Assembly (NCBI GenBank): GCA_016720425.1
Contig: JADKKQ010000013.1
Coordinates: 80,087-144,086 of the forward strand
DNA length: 64,000 nt
Source of the DNA: Betaproteobacteria bacterium
GTDB taxonomy: Bacteria; Pseudomonadota; Gammaproteobacteria; Burkholderiales; Casimicrobiaceae
Direction of reading: 5' to 3'
Part shown: piece after piece, positions 16,679-24,229 of the stretch
Layout of the letters: each line of letters begins with the position of its first letter
How positions within the stretch are numbered: the stretch's first letter is position 1
The notes under the pieces: generated by a model
Databases searched by the model: none
What the model was told of the DNA's origin: nothing
The model's input: only the letters and a program-made list of their open reading frames with translations
Made by a program: the position numbers and the translations under genes

Positions 16679-18955
16679 TCAGCCGGGCGAAGGCGCCGGC
16701 GCGGATTCGGCGACGACCGCCGTCAGCAGCGCTTCCCAGTCGCGCGCGAATCCCGCCGTGTCGAACAGCGGCAGGCGCGGGCGCTCGCGGTCGAGATAGG
16801 TGCGATAGCCCGCAAGCGCCTCGCGGTCCGCGGCCAGCCGCAGCAGCAGCGCCCCGTATTGTGCGGGCGTTTCGGCGACGAGTTCGTCGAGCCCGACCGC
16901 CTGCAGCAGGCTCGCGCCGACCCGGCCGGCGAAGCGGTCGCCGCGACAGGAGAGCATCGGCACGCCGGCCCAGAGCGCGTCGCTGCCCGTCGTGTGCGAG
17001 CCGTAGGGCAGCAGGTCGAGCACGAGATCCGCGGCGCGCAGCCGCGCCAGGTGCTCGCGCTGCGGCAGCGCGTCCGCGAACACGATGCGCGCGGTGTCGG
17101 CACCGGCCGCGCGGGCTGCCGCGACGAGGTTCGCGCGGGCCGGCGCGAGCGGCGCGTAGAGCCAGAGCACCGCCTGCGGCACGCGTTCGAGCGCGGCGAG
17201 CCAGAGGGCGAAGAACTCGCGCGACAGCTTGTAGGTCTGGTTGAAGCAGGCGAGCACCACCGCGTCGGCGGGCAGGCCCAGCGCGGCGCGCGGCCTCGGA
17301 TCGGGCAGCTCGCGCGTGCCGTCGGTCACCTGGTAACAGCGCGGCAGCCGGTGGACGCGCTCGTGGAAGTGGCGCTCGTCGCCCGGCGGCACGACGGTGT
17401 CGTCGGCGACGATGCCGTCGACGGCGTCGGTGCCCAGCGTTCCCGGAAAGCCGAGATAGTGCAGCTGGCAGGGCGCCGGACGGCGGGCGAGGATGCCGAG
17501 TCGCGCGTCCTGCGTGTGACCCTTGAGGTCGACCAGGACGTCGAGGCGGTCATCGCGCATCCGCCGGGCCGCAGCCTCGTCGTCCAGCGCCGCGACGTCG
17601 ACCCAGGCGCCGACCGCGGCCCGAATCCGGGCCCGCACGGCGCTGCGGTCGTCGGGGCCGTGGCTGTAGACGCGAACGTCGAACCGCGACCGGTCGTGAC
17701 GCTCGAACAGCCCGGCCATGAGGTACGCCGTCGCGTGGGCGTGCAGGTCGCCGCTGAGGTAGCCGACGCGCAGTCGATCGCCGCGGGCGCGCACGAAGGG
17801 CGGCGCCACCGGCGGCAGCGTGGCGAGCGACCAGCGTCGGGCGATCGCCAGCTGCTGCGCCGGCGTCACCGGCAACCCCAAGGCGACGAAGGGATTGAAC
17901 CGCGGGTCGGCGTCGGGCCGGTCGAGCAGCGCGCGCCACGCGGCCGCGCCCGCTTCGACGCCGCCCCAGGCGCAGATCTCCTGCTGCGTCTTCACCAGGT
18001 TGGTCGCGGCCGTCGTGAGCAGGGGATCGGCCGCGAGGGCCGCCTCGAACGCCTCGATCGCGGCGCCGTGATCGCCCTGCGCCCGCTCGGCCAGGCCGAG
18101 GTTGTCCCAGGTCGTCGCAGGCACGGGTCCCCGGCGCGTCGCGAGGCGCAGCTGTTCGCGCGCCCGCGCCGGATCCCCCAGCTGCAACAGGACCGCGCCC
18201 AGGCAGGAACGCAGCGCCGGGTCGTCGTGCCGCCCGGCCAGCGCGGCCTCGAGCCGGGCGCGCGCCTCGGGCGCGCGGCCGGCGTTCCGCAGCGCATCGA
18301 CCAGGCGCAGCAGCAGATCCCGGTCGTCCGGGAAGCGGGCGAGGCCCTCGCGCGCCGCGTCGAGGGCGGCGCCGACCCGACCCGCCTGCAGCGCGACGTG
18401 CGCCGCCACCTGGAACGCGTGGGCGGGTGCTGCCGGGAGGGCGACCGCCTCGCGCGCCGCGTCGCCCGCCTCGGTCCAGCGCCGCTGTGCCGCGAGTGCC
18501 AGCGCCAGATTGGACCGGGCGGGCGCGCTGCCGGGATCGCGCGCAACCGCCCGGCGAAAATACGCTTCCGCCGCCGGCGCATCGCGCTCCGTCAGCGCGA
18601 GCTCGCCGCAGGCCAGCAGCGTCGGGACGTTCTCGGGCACCGTCGCCAGCGCACGCGCGAACGCCGCGCGAGCCGCCGCGGCGTCGCGGCGCGCCGCCTC
18701 GACGCGGCCCAACGCCAGCCAGAGATCCCCCGTGGGCAACGCCTGCCGCAGGGCCGCCGCGCAGGCACGCACGAGCTGCTCCCGTGCCACCTCCAGCCGC
18801 CCCGCGGCCAGGTCCTGCTCGGACAGCTTGAGCAACGCCCCCGGATGATCCGGAATCGCCGCCAGGATCTGCCGGTAGATCGATGCCGCCCGGTCGGCAC
18901 GCCCTGCGGCTTCGTGCGCGAAGGCCTGGGCGAACGCCTGCTGGACGGGGATCAT
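16679..18955 (-). CDS. TPR protein with GT41 (O-GlcNAc transferase-like) domain
   Basis: The 758-residue product starts with about ten tetratricopeptide repeats (residues 1-330; for example YFRRAVARDPGSAPARSNLALAL and AIEAFEAALAADP). A bacterial SPINDLY/OGT glycosyltransferase region follows (about 380-745). It holds RVGYLSGDLHAHATAYL, LVDLKGHTQDARLGILARRPAP, QLHYLGFPGTLG, and the donor-site segment LLPYGSHTTGSDALWAGVPMLS. Members add sugars to Ser/Thr of proteins or take part in surface glycosylation. No substrate gene is evident nearby; it stands alone, convergent with gloA and 55 bases downstream of sco. The ATG at 18955 is the natural start. Confidence 0.88.
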   Translation of the reverse strand: MIPVQQAFAQAFAHEAAGRADRAASIYRQILAAIPDHPGALLKLSEQDLAAGRLEVAREQLVRACAAALRQALPTGDLWLALGRVEAARRDAAAARAAFARALATVPENVPTLLACGELALTERDAPAAEAYFRRAVARDPGSAPARSNLALALAAQRRWTEAGDAAREAVALPAAPAHAFQVAAHVALQAGRVGAALDAAREGLARFPDDRDLLLRLVDALRNAGRAPEARARLEAALAGRHDDPALRSCLGAVLLQLGDPARAREQLRLATRRGPVPATTWDNLGLAERAQGDHGAAIEAFEAALAADPLLTTAATNLVKTQQEICAWGGVEAGAAAWRALLDRPDADPRFNPFVALGLPVTPAQQLAIARRWSLATLPPVAPPFVRARGDRLRVGYLSGDLHAHATAYLMAGLFERHDRSRFDVRVYSHGPDDRSAVRARIRAAVGAWVDVAALDDEAAARRMRDDRLDVLVDLKGHTQDARLGILARRPAPCQLHYLGFPGTLGTDAVDGIVADDTVVPPGDERHFHERVHRLPRCYQVTDGTRELPDPRPRAALGLPADAVVLACFNQTYKLSREFFALWLAALERVPQAVLWLYAPLAPARANLVAAARAAGADTARIVFADALPQREHLARLRAADLVLDLLPYGSHTTGSDALWAGVPMLSCRGDRFAGRVGASLLQAVGLDELVAETPAQYGALLLRLAADREALAGYRTYLDRERPRLPLFDTAGFARDWEALLTAVVAESAPAPSPG

Positions 18956-19010
18956 GCCGATTCGCGGCGCAAGTCCGGATCGCGCGGCGCGCCCGGAGCG
19001 AACGCCAACG

Positions 19011-19628
19011 TCAGCCGCCGGCGCGCAGCAGCAGGGCGAGGTCGTGCGCGAACACTTCGGGCCCGGCGCCGTAGCTCACGTAGACGCGCGGCCGGCCCTG
19101 GGGATCGAACACGAACGCACCGGCGGAGTGGTCCACCGTGTAGGTGGAGGGCGTCGGCCCGGGCTGCTTCTGGTAGAAGACCTTGAAGTCCTTGACCGTG
19201 CGCTCCAGCGCCGCCGCGTCGCCGTAGAGCCCGAGGAACGACGGGTGGAACGCCGGCACGTAGTTGCGCAGCAGCTCCGGCGTGTCGCGCTCGGGGTCGA
19301 TGGTGACGAACAGCACCTGCACGCGCTCGGCATCGGCACCCAGCCGGCGCATCGCCTCGGCGAGCTCGGTCAGCGTCGTCGGGCAGACATCGGGGCACTG
19401 CGTGTAGCCGAAGAACATCACCACGGCCTTGCCGCGGAAATCGGCGAGCGTGCGCGCCTTGCCGTGGTGGTCGGTCAGCGCGAATGTGCTGCCGTAGGTC
19501 GTGCCGGTGATGTCCGACGCCCTGAACTTCGGCGGCGCGCGGTCGCAACCCGCGAGCGCGGCCGCGGCGGCGAACCCGAGGAGCGCGAAGAACGCACGGC
19601 GCGCCGTACGCGGATTGAGGGGCGTCAT
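19011..19628 (-). CDS. SCO1/SenC copper chaperone for cytochrome oxidase
   Basis: A 205-residue thioredoxin-fold lipoprotein or anchored protein (LAGC near residue 28). The copper site is complete: CPDVC (CxxxC) within FFGYTQCPDVCPTTLTEL, and the distal His in TYTVDHSAG. It delivers copper to the CuA centre of subunit II. The start shares one base with the ctaB stop (TGATG). It is the last gene of the oxidase assembly group. Confidence 0.95.
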   Translation of the reverse strand: MTPLNPRTARRAFFALLGFAAAAALAGCDRAPPKFRASDITGTTYGSTFALTDHHGKARTLADFRGKAVVMFFGYTQCPDVCPTTLTELAEAMRRLGADAERVQVLFVTIDPERDTPELLRNYVPAFHPSFLGLYGDAAALERTVKDFKVFYQKQPGPTPSTYTVDHSAGAFVFDPQGRPRVYVSYGAGPEVFAHDLALLLRAGG

Positions 19629-20509
19629 CAGTGCCAGTAGTGATCGAGCAGCAGCGCGGTGAACAGCGCCGCGAGATACCAGATCGAGTACTTGAACGTG
19701 GCGCGGGCGAGCAGGTCGGAATAGTCGCGGTAGAGCTGCACCGCGTACAGCAGGAACCAGCCGCCCAGCGCCAGCGCCGCGGCGAGATAGAGGTAACCGC
19801 TCATCCTGATCGCGAACGGCAGCAGCGTGACGGCGACCAGCGCGCAGGTGTAGAGGACGATCATCAGCTGCGTGTAGCGGCGGCCGTGGGTGACGGGCAG
19901 CATCGGCAGCCCGGCGTTGGCGTAGTCGCGGACCCGGTACAGCGCCAGCGCCCAGAAGTGCGGCGGCGTCCAGACGAAGATGATGAGGAACAGCAGCAGC
20001 GACTCGGGCGCGACCTCGCCGGTGACCGCGGCCCAGCCCAGCACCGGCGGCATGGCGCCCGACGCGCCACCGATGACGATGTTCTGCGGCGTCGCGGGCT
20101 TCAGCAGCACCGTGTAGACGACGGCATAGCCGACGAAGGTGCCGAAGGTCAGCCACATCGTCAGCGGATTGACGTAGCGGTGGAGGATGAACAGGCCGAC
20201 CGCGCCGACGATCGCGGCGAACACCAGCGTCTGCCACGACGTGAGCGTGCCGCTGGGCAGCGGGCGCCGGCGCGTCCGGGCCATCACCGCGTCGATCTTC
20301 TGCTCGACCAGGCAGTTGAACGCCGCGGCGGCACCGGCGACCAGCGCGATGCCGACGGTGGCGAAGAACACGACCGCCGGCGGCGGCAGCCCAGGCACGG
20401 CGAGGAACATGCCGATGACCGCGCAGAAGACGACCAGCGAGACGACGCGCGGCTTGGTCAGCGCGAGGAACTGCCGGAGGCGGTCTTCGTTGAGAGTGAG
20501 GGTCGACAT
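19628..20509 (-). CDS. ctaB: protoheme IX farnesyltransferase (heme O synthase)
   Basis: A 293-residue UbiA-superfamily polytopic membrane enzyme adds a farnesyl group to heme B. The two Asp-rich prenyl-diphosphate motifs are visible: FNCLVEQKIDAVMARTRRRPLP near 65-85 and YRVRDYANAGLPMLP near 190-205. The LTKPRVVSLVVFCAVIGMFLA start is typical. Heme O normally feeds heme A synthase, but no ctaA gene is found beside it. The gene lies between the anchored protein at 20586-21203 and sco. Confidence 0.96.
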   Translation of the reverse strand: MSTLTLNEDRLRQFLALTKPRVVSLVVFCAVIGMFLAVPGLPPPAVVFFATVGIALVAGAAAAFNCLVEQKIDAVMARTRRRPLPSGTLTSWQTLVFAAIVGAVGLFILHRYVNPLTMWLTFGTFVGYAVVYTVLLKPATPQNIVIGGASGAMPPVLGWAAVTGEVAPESLLLFLIIFVWTPPHFWALALYRVRDYANAGLPMLPVTHGRRYTQLMIVLYTCALVAVTLLPFAIRMSGYLYLAAALALGGWFLLYAVQLYRDYSDLLARATFKYSIWYLAALFTALLLDHYWH

Positions 20510-20585
20510 GGGCGTTGGCCGGCGGTGCCGAGCCGAAATGAGCCGGCGATTCTACCATCGGGCGCCGCGGCGATGGGGGCCTCGG

Positions 20586-21203
20586 TCATCCGATCCGCGA
20601 CGCCTTCAGCAGGCGCGTCAGGTCGCGGGCGAGGCCCTTGATGTCGGGGTCGGCCGGATAGCGCAGGACCAGGTTGCCCAGCGGATCGACCAGCAGGATC
20701 GACGGTGGGCCACCGGGCAACTGCGCGTGCGCCGCGGCCTCGACGCGCGCGGCGACGAGCCCGGGATGCTGCTCCGCCAGGTCGCGCGGCAGCGTCGCGT
20801 CGTCGGTGGCGACGACGACCCGGGCGATCCGCTCCTGCTCGCGGCCCTGCATGGTGCGCGCCTGCCGCGTGGCGTAGAGCATCCGTTCGCAGTCGCTGCC
20901 GCAGCGCGCGCCGGCGTTGATGACCAGCGACCACTGCCCCTTCATCCCGGTCAGCTGAAACGGCTGGCCGTCGGCGCGCACGCCGGCGAGCTCGGGGGCC
21001 GGCGCCGTCGGCAGCAGCGTGCCGTAGTTCGCCTGGACCTCGCGCGGGAAGAAATAGTAGACGGCGTAGGACGCGGCCACCGGGGCGATGGCGATCGCCG
21101 CGAGCAGCAGGATCGTGCGCCGGGCCGAGCGGCGCTTCGCCGCGTCCGGTCCGGGTGCGGCGGCTGCCGGCACGCCCGCGGCGGGAGGGTTGGGATCGGT
21201 CAT
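20586..21203 (-). CDS. membrane-anchored thioredoxin-like protein of the cox cluster
   Basis: A 205-residue protein with one N-terminal membrane helix (TILLLAAIAIAPVAASYAVYYFF, about 29-51) and a periplasmic thioredoxin/SCO-like domain (LTGMKGQWSLVINAGARCGSDC, ILLVDPLGNLVLRYPADPDIKGLARDL). The CGSDC motif resembles the CxxxC of SCO proteins, although the His ligand is not obvious. Genes of this type lie between SURF1 and ctaA in many betaproteobacterial oxidase clusters and are thought to assist assembly. The start overlaps the SURF1 stop as ATGA. Confidence 0.8.
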   Translation of the reverse strand: MTDPNPPAAGVPAAAAPGPDAAKRRSARRTILLLAAIAIAPVAASYAVYYFFPREVQANYGTLLPTAPAPELAGVRADGQPFQLTGMKGQWSLVINAGARCGSDCERMLYATRQARTMQGREQERIARVVVATDDATLPRDLAEQHPGLVAARVEAAAHAQLPGGPPSILLVDPLGNLVLRYPADPDIKGLARDLTRLLKASRIG

Positions 21204-21967
21204 GGCGAGGGTGTCGGCACGCGCCGGCGGCGAAGTTGAAAGTAGAGCACCAGTCCCACGGCGAGGCCGGCCAGCGCATACCACTGCACCCGGTAGATCC
21301 GGTGCTTGTCGATGCCGAAGTCCGGTGCGGGCCACTCGCGCACCAGGCGGTCTGCCGCCGCGGTCGCGCCCGTCGCCTCGATCACGATCGGCAGCACCGC
21401 GAGTCCGGTGGCGGCGGCGAAGCGCGCCGGGTCGAGGTTCTGCCACAGCACGCCGTCGGGTGGCCGGGAATCGAACTCGAGGTAGCCGCTCGCCGGGAGA
21501 TTGATCCGCCCGTCGACGACGACCGGGCCGGACGGCGGCGGCACCGCAGGCAGGTCCGCCCGCGTCGCGCCCTGCGCGACCCAGCCGCGGTTGACGAGGA
21601 CCGCCCGGCCGTCGGCCAGCCGCAACGGCGTGACGACGTGATAGCCCGCGCGTCCCCCGTGGATGCGGTTGTCGACGAGGATCTGGCGAGCGCCGTCGAA
21701 CTCGCCCTCGACGCGCACCGGACGGTAGCGCCACGCCGCCCAGTCCGCCGCCGCGTCGACTGCCGGCAGCGGCGCCGCGTCGGCCACGGCCGCGGCGTCG
21801 AACTGGGCGCGCAGCCGCTCCTTCTCGTGCATCCGCCGCCCCTGCCAGTTCCCGGCACTGACGAAGATCGCCACCGCCACCAGCGCGGCGGCCACGGGCA
21901 CCCAGGGGCAGCGGAGCAGCCGACGGCGCTCGGGCGGGCAGGAAGCGTTGCAGTCGGAAGCGTTCAT
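21200..21967 (-). CDS. SURF1 family cytochrome oxidase assembly protein
   Basis: A 255-residue protein with the usual SURF1 layout: an N-terminal membrane helix (about 22-40), a periplasmic domain with GNWQGRRMHEKERL, RVEGEFD, VNRGWV and DKHRIYRVQWY, and a C-terminal helix (ALAGLAVGLVLYFQLRR). SURF1 helps place heme A into subunit I. It is coupled to the following gene by ATGA. Its 5' end faces the DUF2909 gene 60 bases away. Confidence 0.94.
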   Translation of the reverse strand: MNASDCNASCPPERRRLLRCPWVPVAAALVAVAIFVSAGNWQGRRMHEKERLRAQFDAAAVADAAPLPAVDAAADWAAWRYRPVRVEGEFDGARQILVDNRIHGGRAGYHVVTPLRLADGRAVLVNRGWVAQGATRADLPAVPPPSGPVVVDGRINLPASGYLEFDSRPPDGVLWQNLDPARFAAATGLAVLPIVIEATGATAAADRLVREWPAPDFGIDKHRIYRVQWYALAGLAVGLVLYFQLRRRRVPTPSP

Positions 21968-22027
21968 TGGCAGACGGCCCCGAGTCTTCTACACTCGGAC
22001 GGTTGCAGCATCTCGGATCGGCCCCGC

Positions 22028-22228
22028 ATGAAGATCATCGTCGTCGTCGGCCTCGTCGCCGTCATCGCCAGCCTGTTCTCGGCGCTGTTCTACCTCTACC
22101 GCGATCGCGGCCAGGGCACGCGGATGGTACGCGCGCTGGCGCTGCGCGTCGCGCTGTCGGCGACGCTGGTCGGCTTCCTGGTGCTCTCGTACCGCATGGG
22201 CTGGATCGCGCCGGCGGGATTGCGCTGA
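22028..22228 (+). CDS. DUF2909 twin transmembrane protein
   Basis: A 66-residue protein with two membrane helices: MKIIVVVGLVAVIASLFSAL and ALRVALSATLVGFLVLSYRM, joined by YLYRDRGQGTRMVR. It matches the small DUF2909 family found near coxC and SURF1 in betaproteobacteria; its function is unknown. It is transcribed against the rest of the oxidase genes and divergent from SURF1. Confidence 0.85.
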   Translation: MKIIVVVGLVAVIASLFSALFYLYRDRGQGTRMVRALALRVALSATLVGFLVLSYRMGWIAPAGLR

Positions 22229-22388
22229 GCGCGGCGAGGCTTTCGATCATGCAAGGCATCGCGCCAGAAGGCGCCCCAAGGCTGCGCGTCGCCGCCCCAA
22301 TCTCGACGCGGCATGGCGGCAGCGCCTCAGGCGCTCCCGCGCGCGGGCGAGCCCGTCCCGGGCGGCTCCCGCGAATCGATAGCAGGGC

Positions 22389-22463
22389 ATCGCGCCTGAA
22401 GGCGCTCCTACAAGTGCTGCGCGATTCGCCCGTCCTGTAGGAGCGGCTTCAGCCGCGAATCGG
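22389..22463. repeat. REP-like palindromes between DUF2909 gene and coxC
   Basis: An inverted diverged copy (ATCGCGCCTGAAGGCGCTCCTACAAG, about 22389-22414) is followed by a direct good copy with core GTAGGAGCGGCTTCAGCCGCGA (22437-22458). Earlier sequence at 22250-22280 and 22320-22345 looks like further decayed copies (GAAGGCGCC, CTCAGGCGCTCCC). It lies between the convergent ends of two genes. Confidence 0.8.
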
Positions 22464-22471
22464 TGCCTGCG

Positions 22472-23332
22472 TCAGAGCCAGTAGACCAGCACGAACAGCA
22501 GCAGCCAGACCACGTCGACGAAGTGCCAGTACCACGCGGCGGCCTCGAACGCGAAGTGGTGGTCGGGCGTGAAGTGGCCCTTGATCGCGCGGACCAGCAT
22601 CACCGTCAGCATGATCGCGCCGACGGTGACGTGCGCGCCGTGAAAGCCGGTCAGCATGAAGAACGTCGAGCCGTAGACGCCGGTGGTGAGCTTGAGGTTG
22701 AGGTCCTGGTAGGCGTGGACGTACTCGTAGGCCTGGAAGCCGAGGAAGGTGATCCCCAGCGCGACGGTGCAGAACAGCCAGAACTTGAGCCCGCCGCGGT
22801 TGTTTTCCTTCAGCGCGTGGTGCGCGAGCGTCAGCGTGAAGCCCGAGGTGAGCAGGATGATGGTGTTGAGCAGCGGGATGCCGATCGCGCCCATCGGCGT
22901 GAACTGCTCCTTGACGTAGGGGCCGACCGACGGCCAGCCGGCGGCGAAGTCCGGCCAGACGAGCTTGCCGCCGAGGCTGCCGAGGTCGGGGACCGACAGG
23001 TTGCGCACGTAGAACAGCGCGCCGAAGAACGCGGCGAAGAACATCACCTCGGAGAAGATGAACCAGCCCATGCTCCAGCGGAACGAGGCGTCGACCTGCT
23101 TGCCGTACAGCCGGCCCTCGGACTCGCGGATCACCGTGCCGAACCAGCCGAACAGCATCACCAGCAGCACGATGAACCCGGCCCCGAGCATGTAGCGTCC
23201 GGCGGCGACGTCGTTCATCCAGAACGCCGCCCCCATCCCCATCAGCAGCAGCGCCACCGAGCCGACGATCGGCCAGTGCGACGGCTGCGGGACGTAGTAG
23301 TGCGGCGTGGTGCCGGTCTGTGCTGCGCTCAT
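22472..23332 (-). CDS. coxC: cytochrome c oxidase subunit III
   Basis: A 286-residue seven-helix membrane protein. Typical stretches are HYYVPQPSHWPIVGSVAL, FRWSMGWFIFSEVMFFAAFFGALFYVR, GFHGAHVTVGAIML and WYWHFVDVVWLLLFVLVYWL. The conserved Glu in FSEVMFF, linked to lipid and proton uptake, is present. It follows ctaG by 70 bases on the same strand, completing the core subunit set with coxA and coxB. Confidence 0.97.
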   Translation of the reverse strand: MSAAQTGTTPHYYVPQPSHWPIVGSVALLLMGMGAAFWMNDVAAGRYMLGAGFIVLLVMLFGWFGTVIRESEGRLYGKQVDASFRWSMGWFIFSEVMFFAAFFGALFYVRNLSVPDLGSLGGKLVWPDFAAGWPSVGPYVKEQFTPMGAIGIPLLNTIILLTSGFTLTLAHHALKENNRGGLKFWLFCTVALGITFLGFQAYEYVHAYQDLNLKLTTGVYGSTFFMLTGFHGAHVTVGAIMLTVMLVRAIKGHFTPDHHFAFEAAAWYWHFVDVVWLLLFVLVYWL

Positions 23333-23402
23333 CGGTGACTCCCTGGTCGATAGTCCCGGCCCCCGGTGCCGGGTGTTGCCTGTTGCCGCAGATGCCGGTG
23401 CA

Positions 23403-23897
23403 TCAGTTCTTCGCGTGGCCCTCGACTTCGAAGAACGTGTACGAAAGCGTGATCACCGGAATGTCCTTCGGCAGCTCCGGGTCGACGACGAAGACCACCG
23501 GCATCTGCCGCCGCTCCCCGGCCTTCAGCGTCTGCTTGGTGAAACAGAAGCAATCGAGCTTCTTGAAGTACTTGCCGGCCTCGGGCGGCCCGTAGCTCGG
23601 GATCGCCTGCCCGGTCATGTCGCGGCCGGTGGTGTTGACGATCTCGTAGGTCACCTGGCGCAGCTCGCCCGGATGGACGCCGACGATCGTCTCCAGCGGC
23701 CGGAACTCCCAGGGCAGCTTGCGGACGTTGGAGTCGAGCTCGATGCGCACGCTGCGGGTGACGTCGATCTGCGTGTTGCGCACCTCGTCGGCGCGGGCCA
23801 CGTCGCGCATGCCGGTGACCTGGCAGATCTTCTCGTAGAACGGCACCAGCGCGTAGCCGAACGCGAACATCCCCAGCACCACGACGGTGAGCTTCAC
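23403..23897 (-). CDS. ctaG: cytochrome oxidase assembly protein CtaG (COX11), frame-shifted 5' end
   Basis: COX11 inserts copper into the CuB site of subunit I. The body is intact: a membrane helix (TVVVLGMFAFGYALVPFY), then a soluble domain with the copper ligands in KLDCFCFTKQTL and the end FFEVEGHAKN. From the GTG at 23897 it has 164 residues and lacks the cytoplasmic N-terminus. The natural ATG at 23977, coupled to the preceding gene by ATGA, is out of frame because of a 17-base-period duplication (23918-23949). Deleting one unit gives a continuous MRHLARGPGRQPGIAGNRSL start. The GTG overlaps the stop of the frame-shifted leader (GTGA), so coupled re-initiation may still make a shortened protein. 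A sequencing error is an alternative. Confidence 0.85.
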   Translation of the reverse strand: MKLTVVVLGMFAFGYALVPFYEKICQVTGMRDVARADEVRNTQIDVTRSVRIELDSNVRKLPWEFRPLETIVGVHPGELRQVTYEIVNTTGRDMTGQAIPSYGPPEAGKYFKKLDCFCFTKQTLKAGERRQMPVVFVVDPELPKDIPVITLSYTFFEVEGHAKN

Positions 23898-23977
23898 CAG
23901 CAGCGAGCGGTTGCCGGCGATCCCCGGCTGCCGTCGATCCCCGGCTGCCTGCCGGGGCCCCTCGCCAGGTGCCTCAT
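23894..23977 (-). other. 27-codon leader ORF formed by the frameshift in ctaG
   Basis: It starts at the expected ctaG ATG (overlapping the preceding gene's stop), reads MRHLARGPGRQPGID and 12 more residues, and ends TGC TGG TGA. The last four bases double as GTGA, giving the in-frame GTG of the ctaG body. It has no function of its own that I can see; it marks the original 5' end of ctaG. Confidence 0.75.
23918..23949. repeat. near-tandem 15-bp direct repeat (period 17) in ctaG
   Basis: CGATCCCCGGCTGCC occurs at 23918-23932 and again at 23935-23949, separated by two bases. The period of 17 is not a multiple of three, so the second copy shifts the ctaG frame. The arrangement is typical of replication slippage. 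Confidence 0.92.
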
Positions 23978-24189
23978 CGCCGCAGGTTGCGCCCGATGGC
24001 GACGACGAGGAACAGCAGCACCGCGGCGCCCATCACGCTGATCGCCGTCGAGGGCGTGCCGAGGAACTTGGAGGCGATGATCCCGGCGAAGAACACCGCG
24101 GCGATCGTCGCCAGCACCCACGCGGTGCGCAGGTTGGCGGCGCGCAGCCGGGCGCGGTCGTCGGGCGTGCGGGAGGGATCGGCGGTCAT
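23974..24189 (-). CDS. small membrane protein of cytochrome oxidase cluster
   Basis: A 71-residue protein with RAANLRTAWVLATIAAVFFAG as the first helix and a second helix (ISVMGAAVLLFLVVAIG). It resembles the 'cytochrome oxidase small assembly protein' commonly found between coxA and ctaG in betaproteobacteria, though with one helix more than the shortest members. The ATG at 24189 is preferred; a GTG at 24225, 4 bases after coxA, would add 12 residues. Its stop overlaps the original ctaG start (ATGA). Confidence 0.75.
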   Translation of the reverse strand: MTADPSRTPDDRARLRAANLRTAWVLATIAAVFFAGIIASKFLGTPSTAISVMGAAVLLFLVVAIGRNLRR

Positions 24190-24229
24190 CGCGGCGGGAC
24201 TCGTCGGGGAATGCGGGACGGGCACGGCG

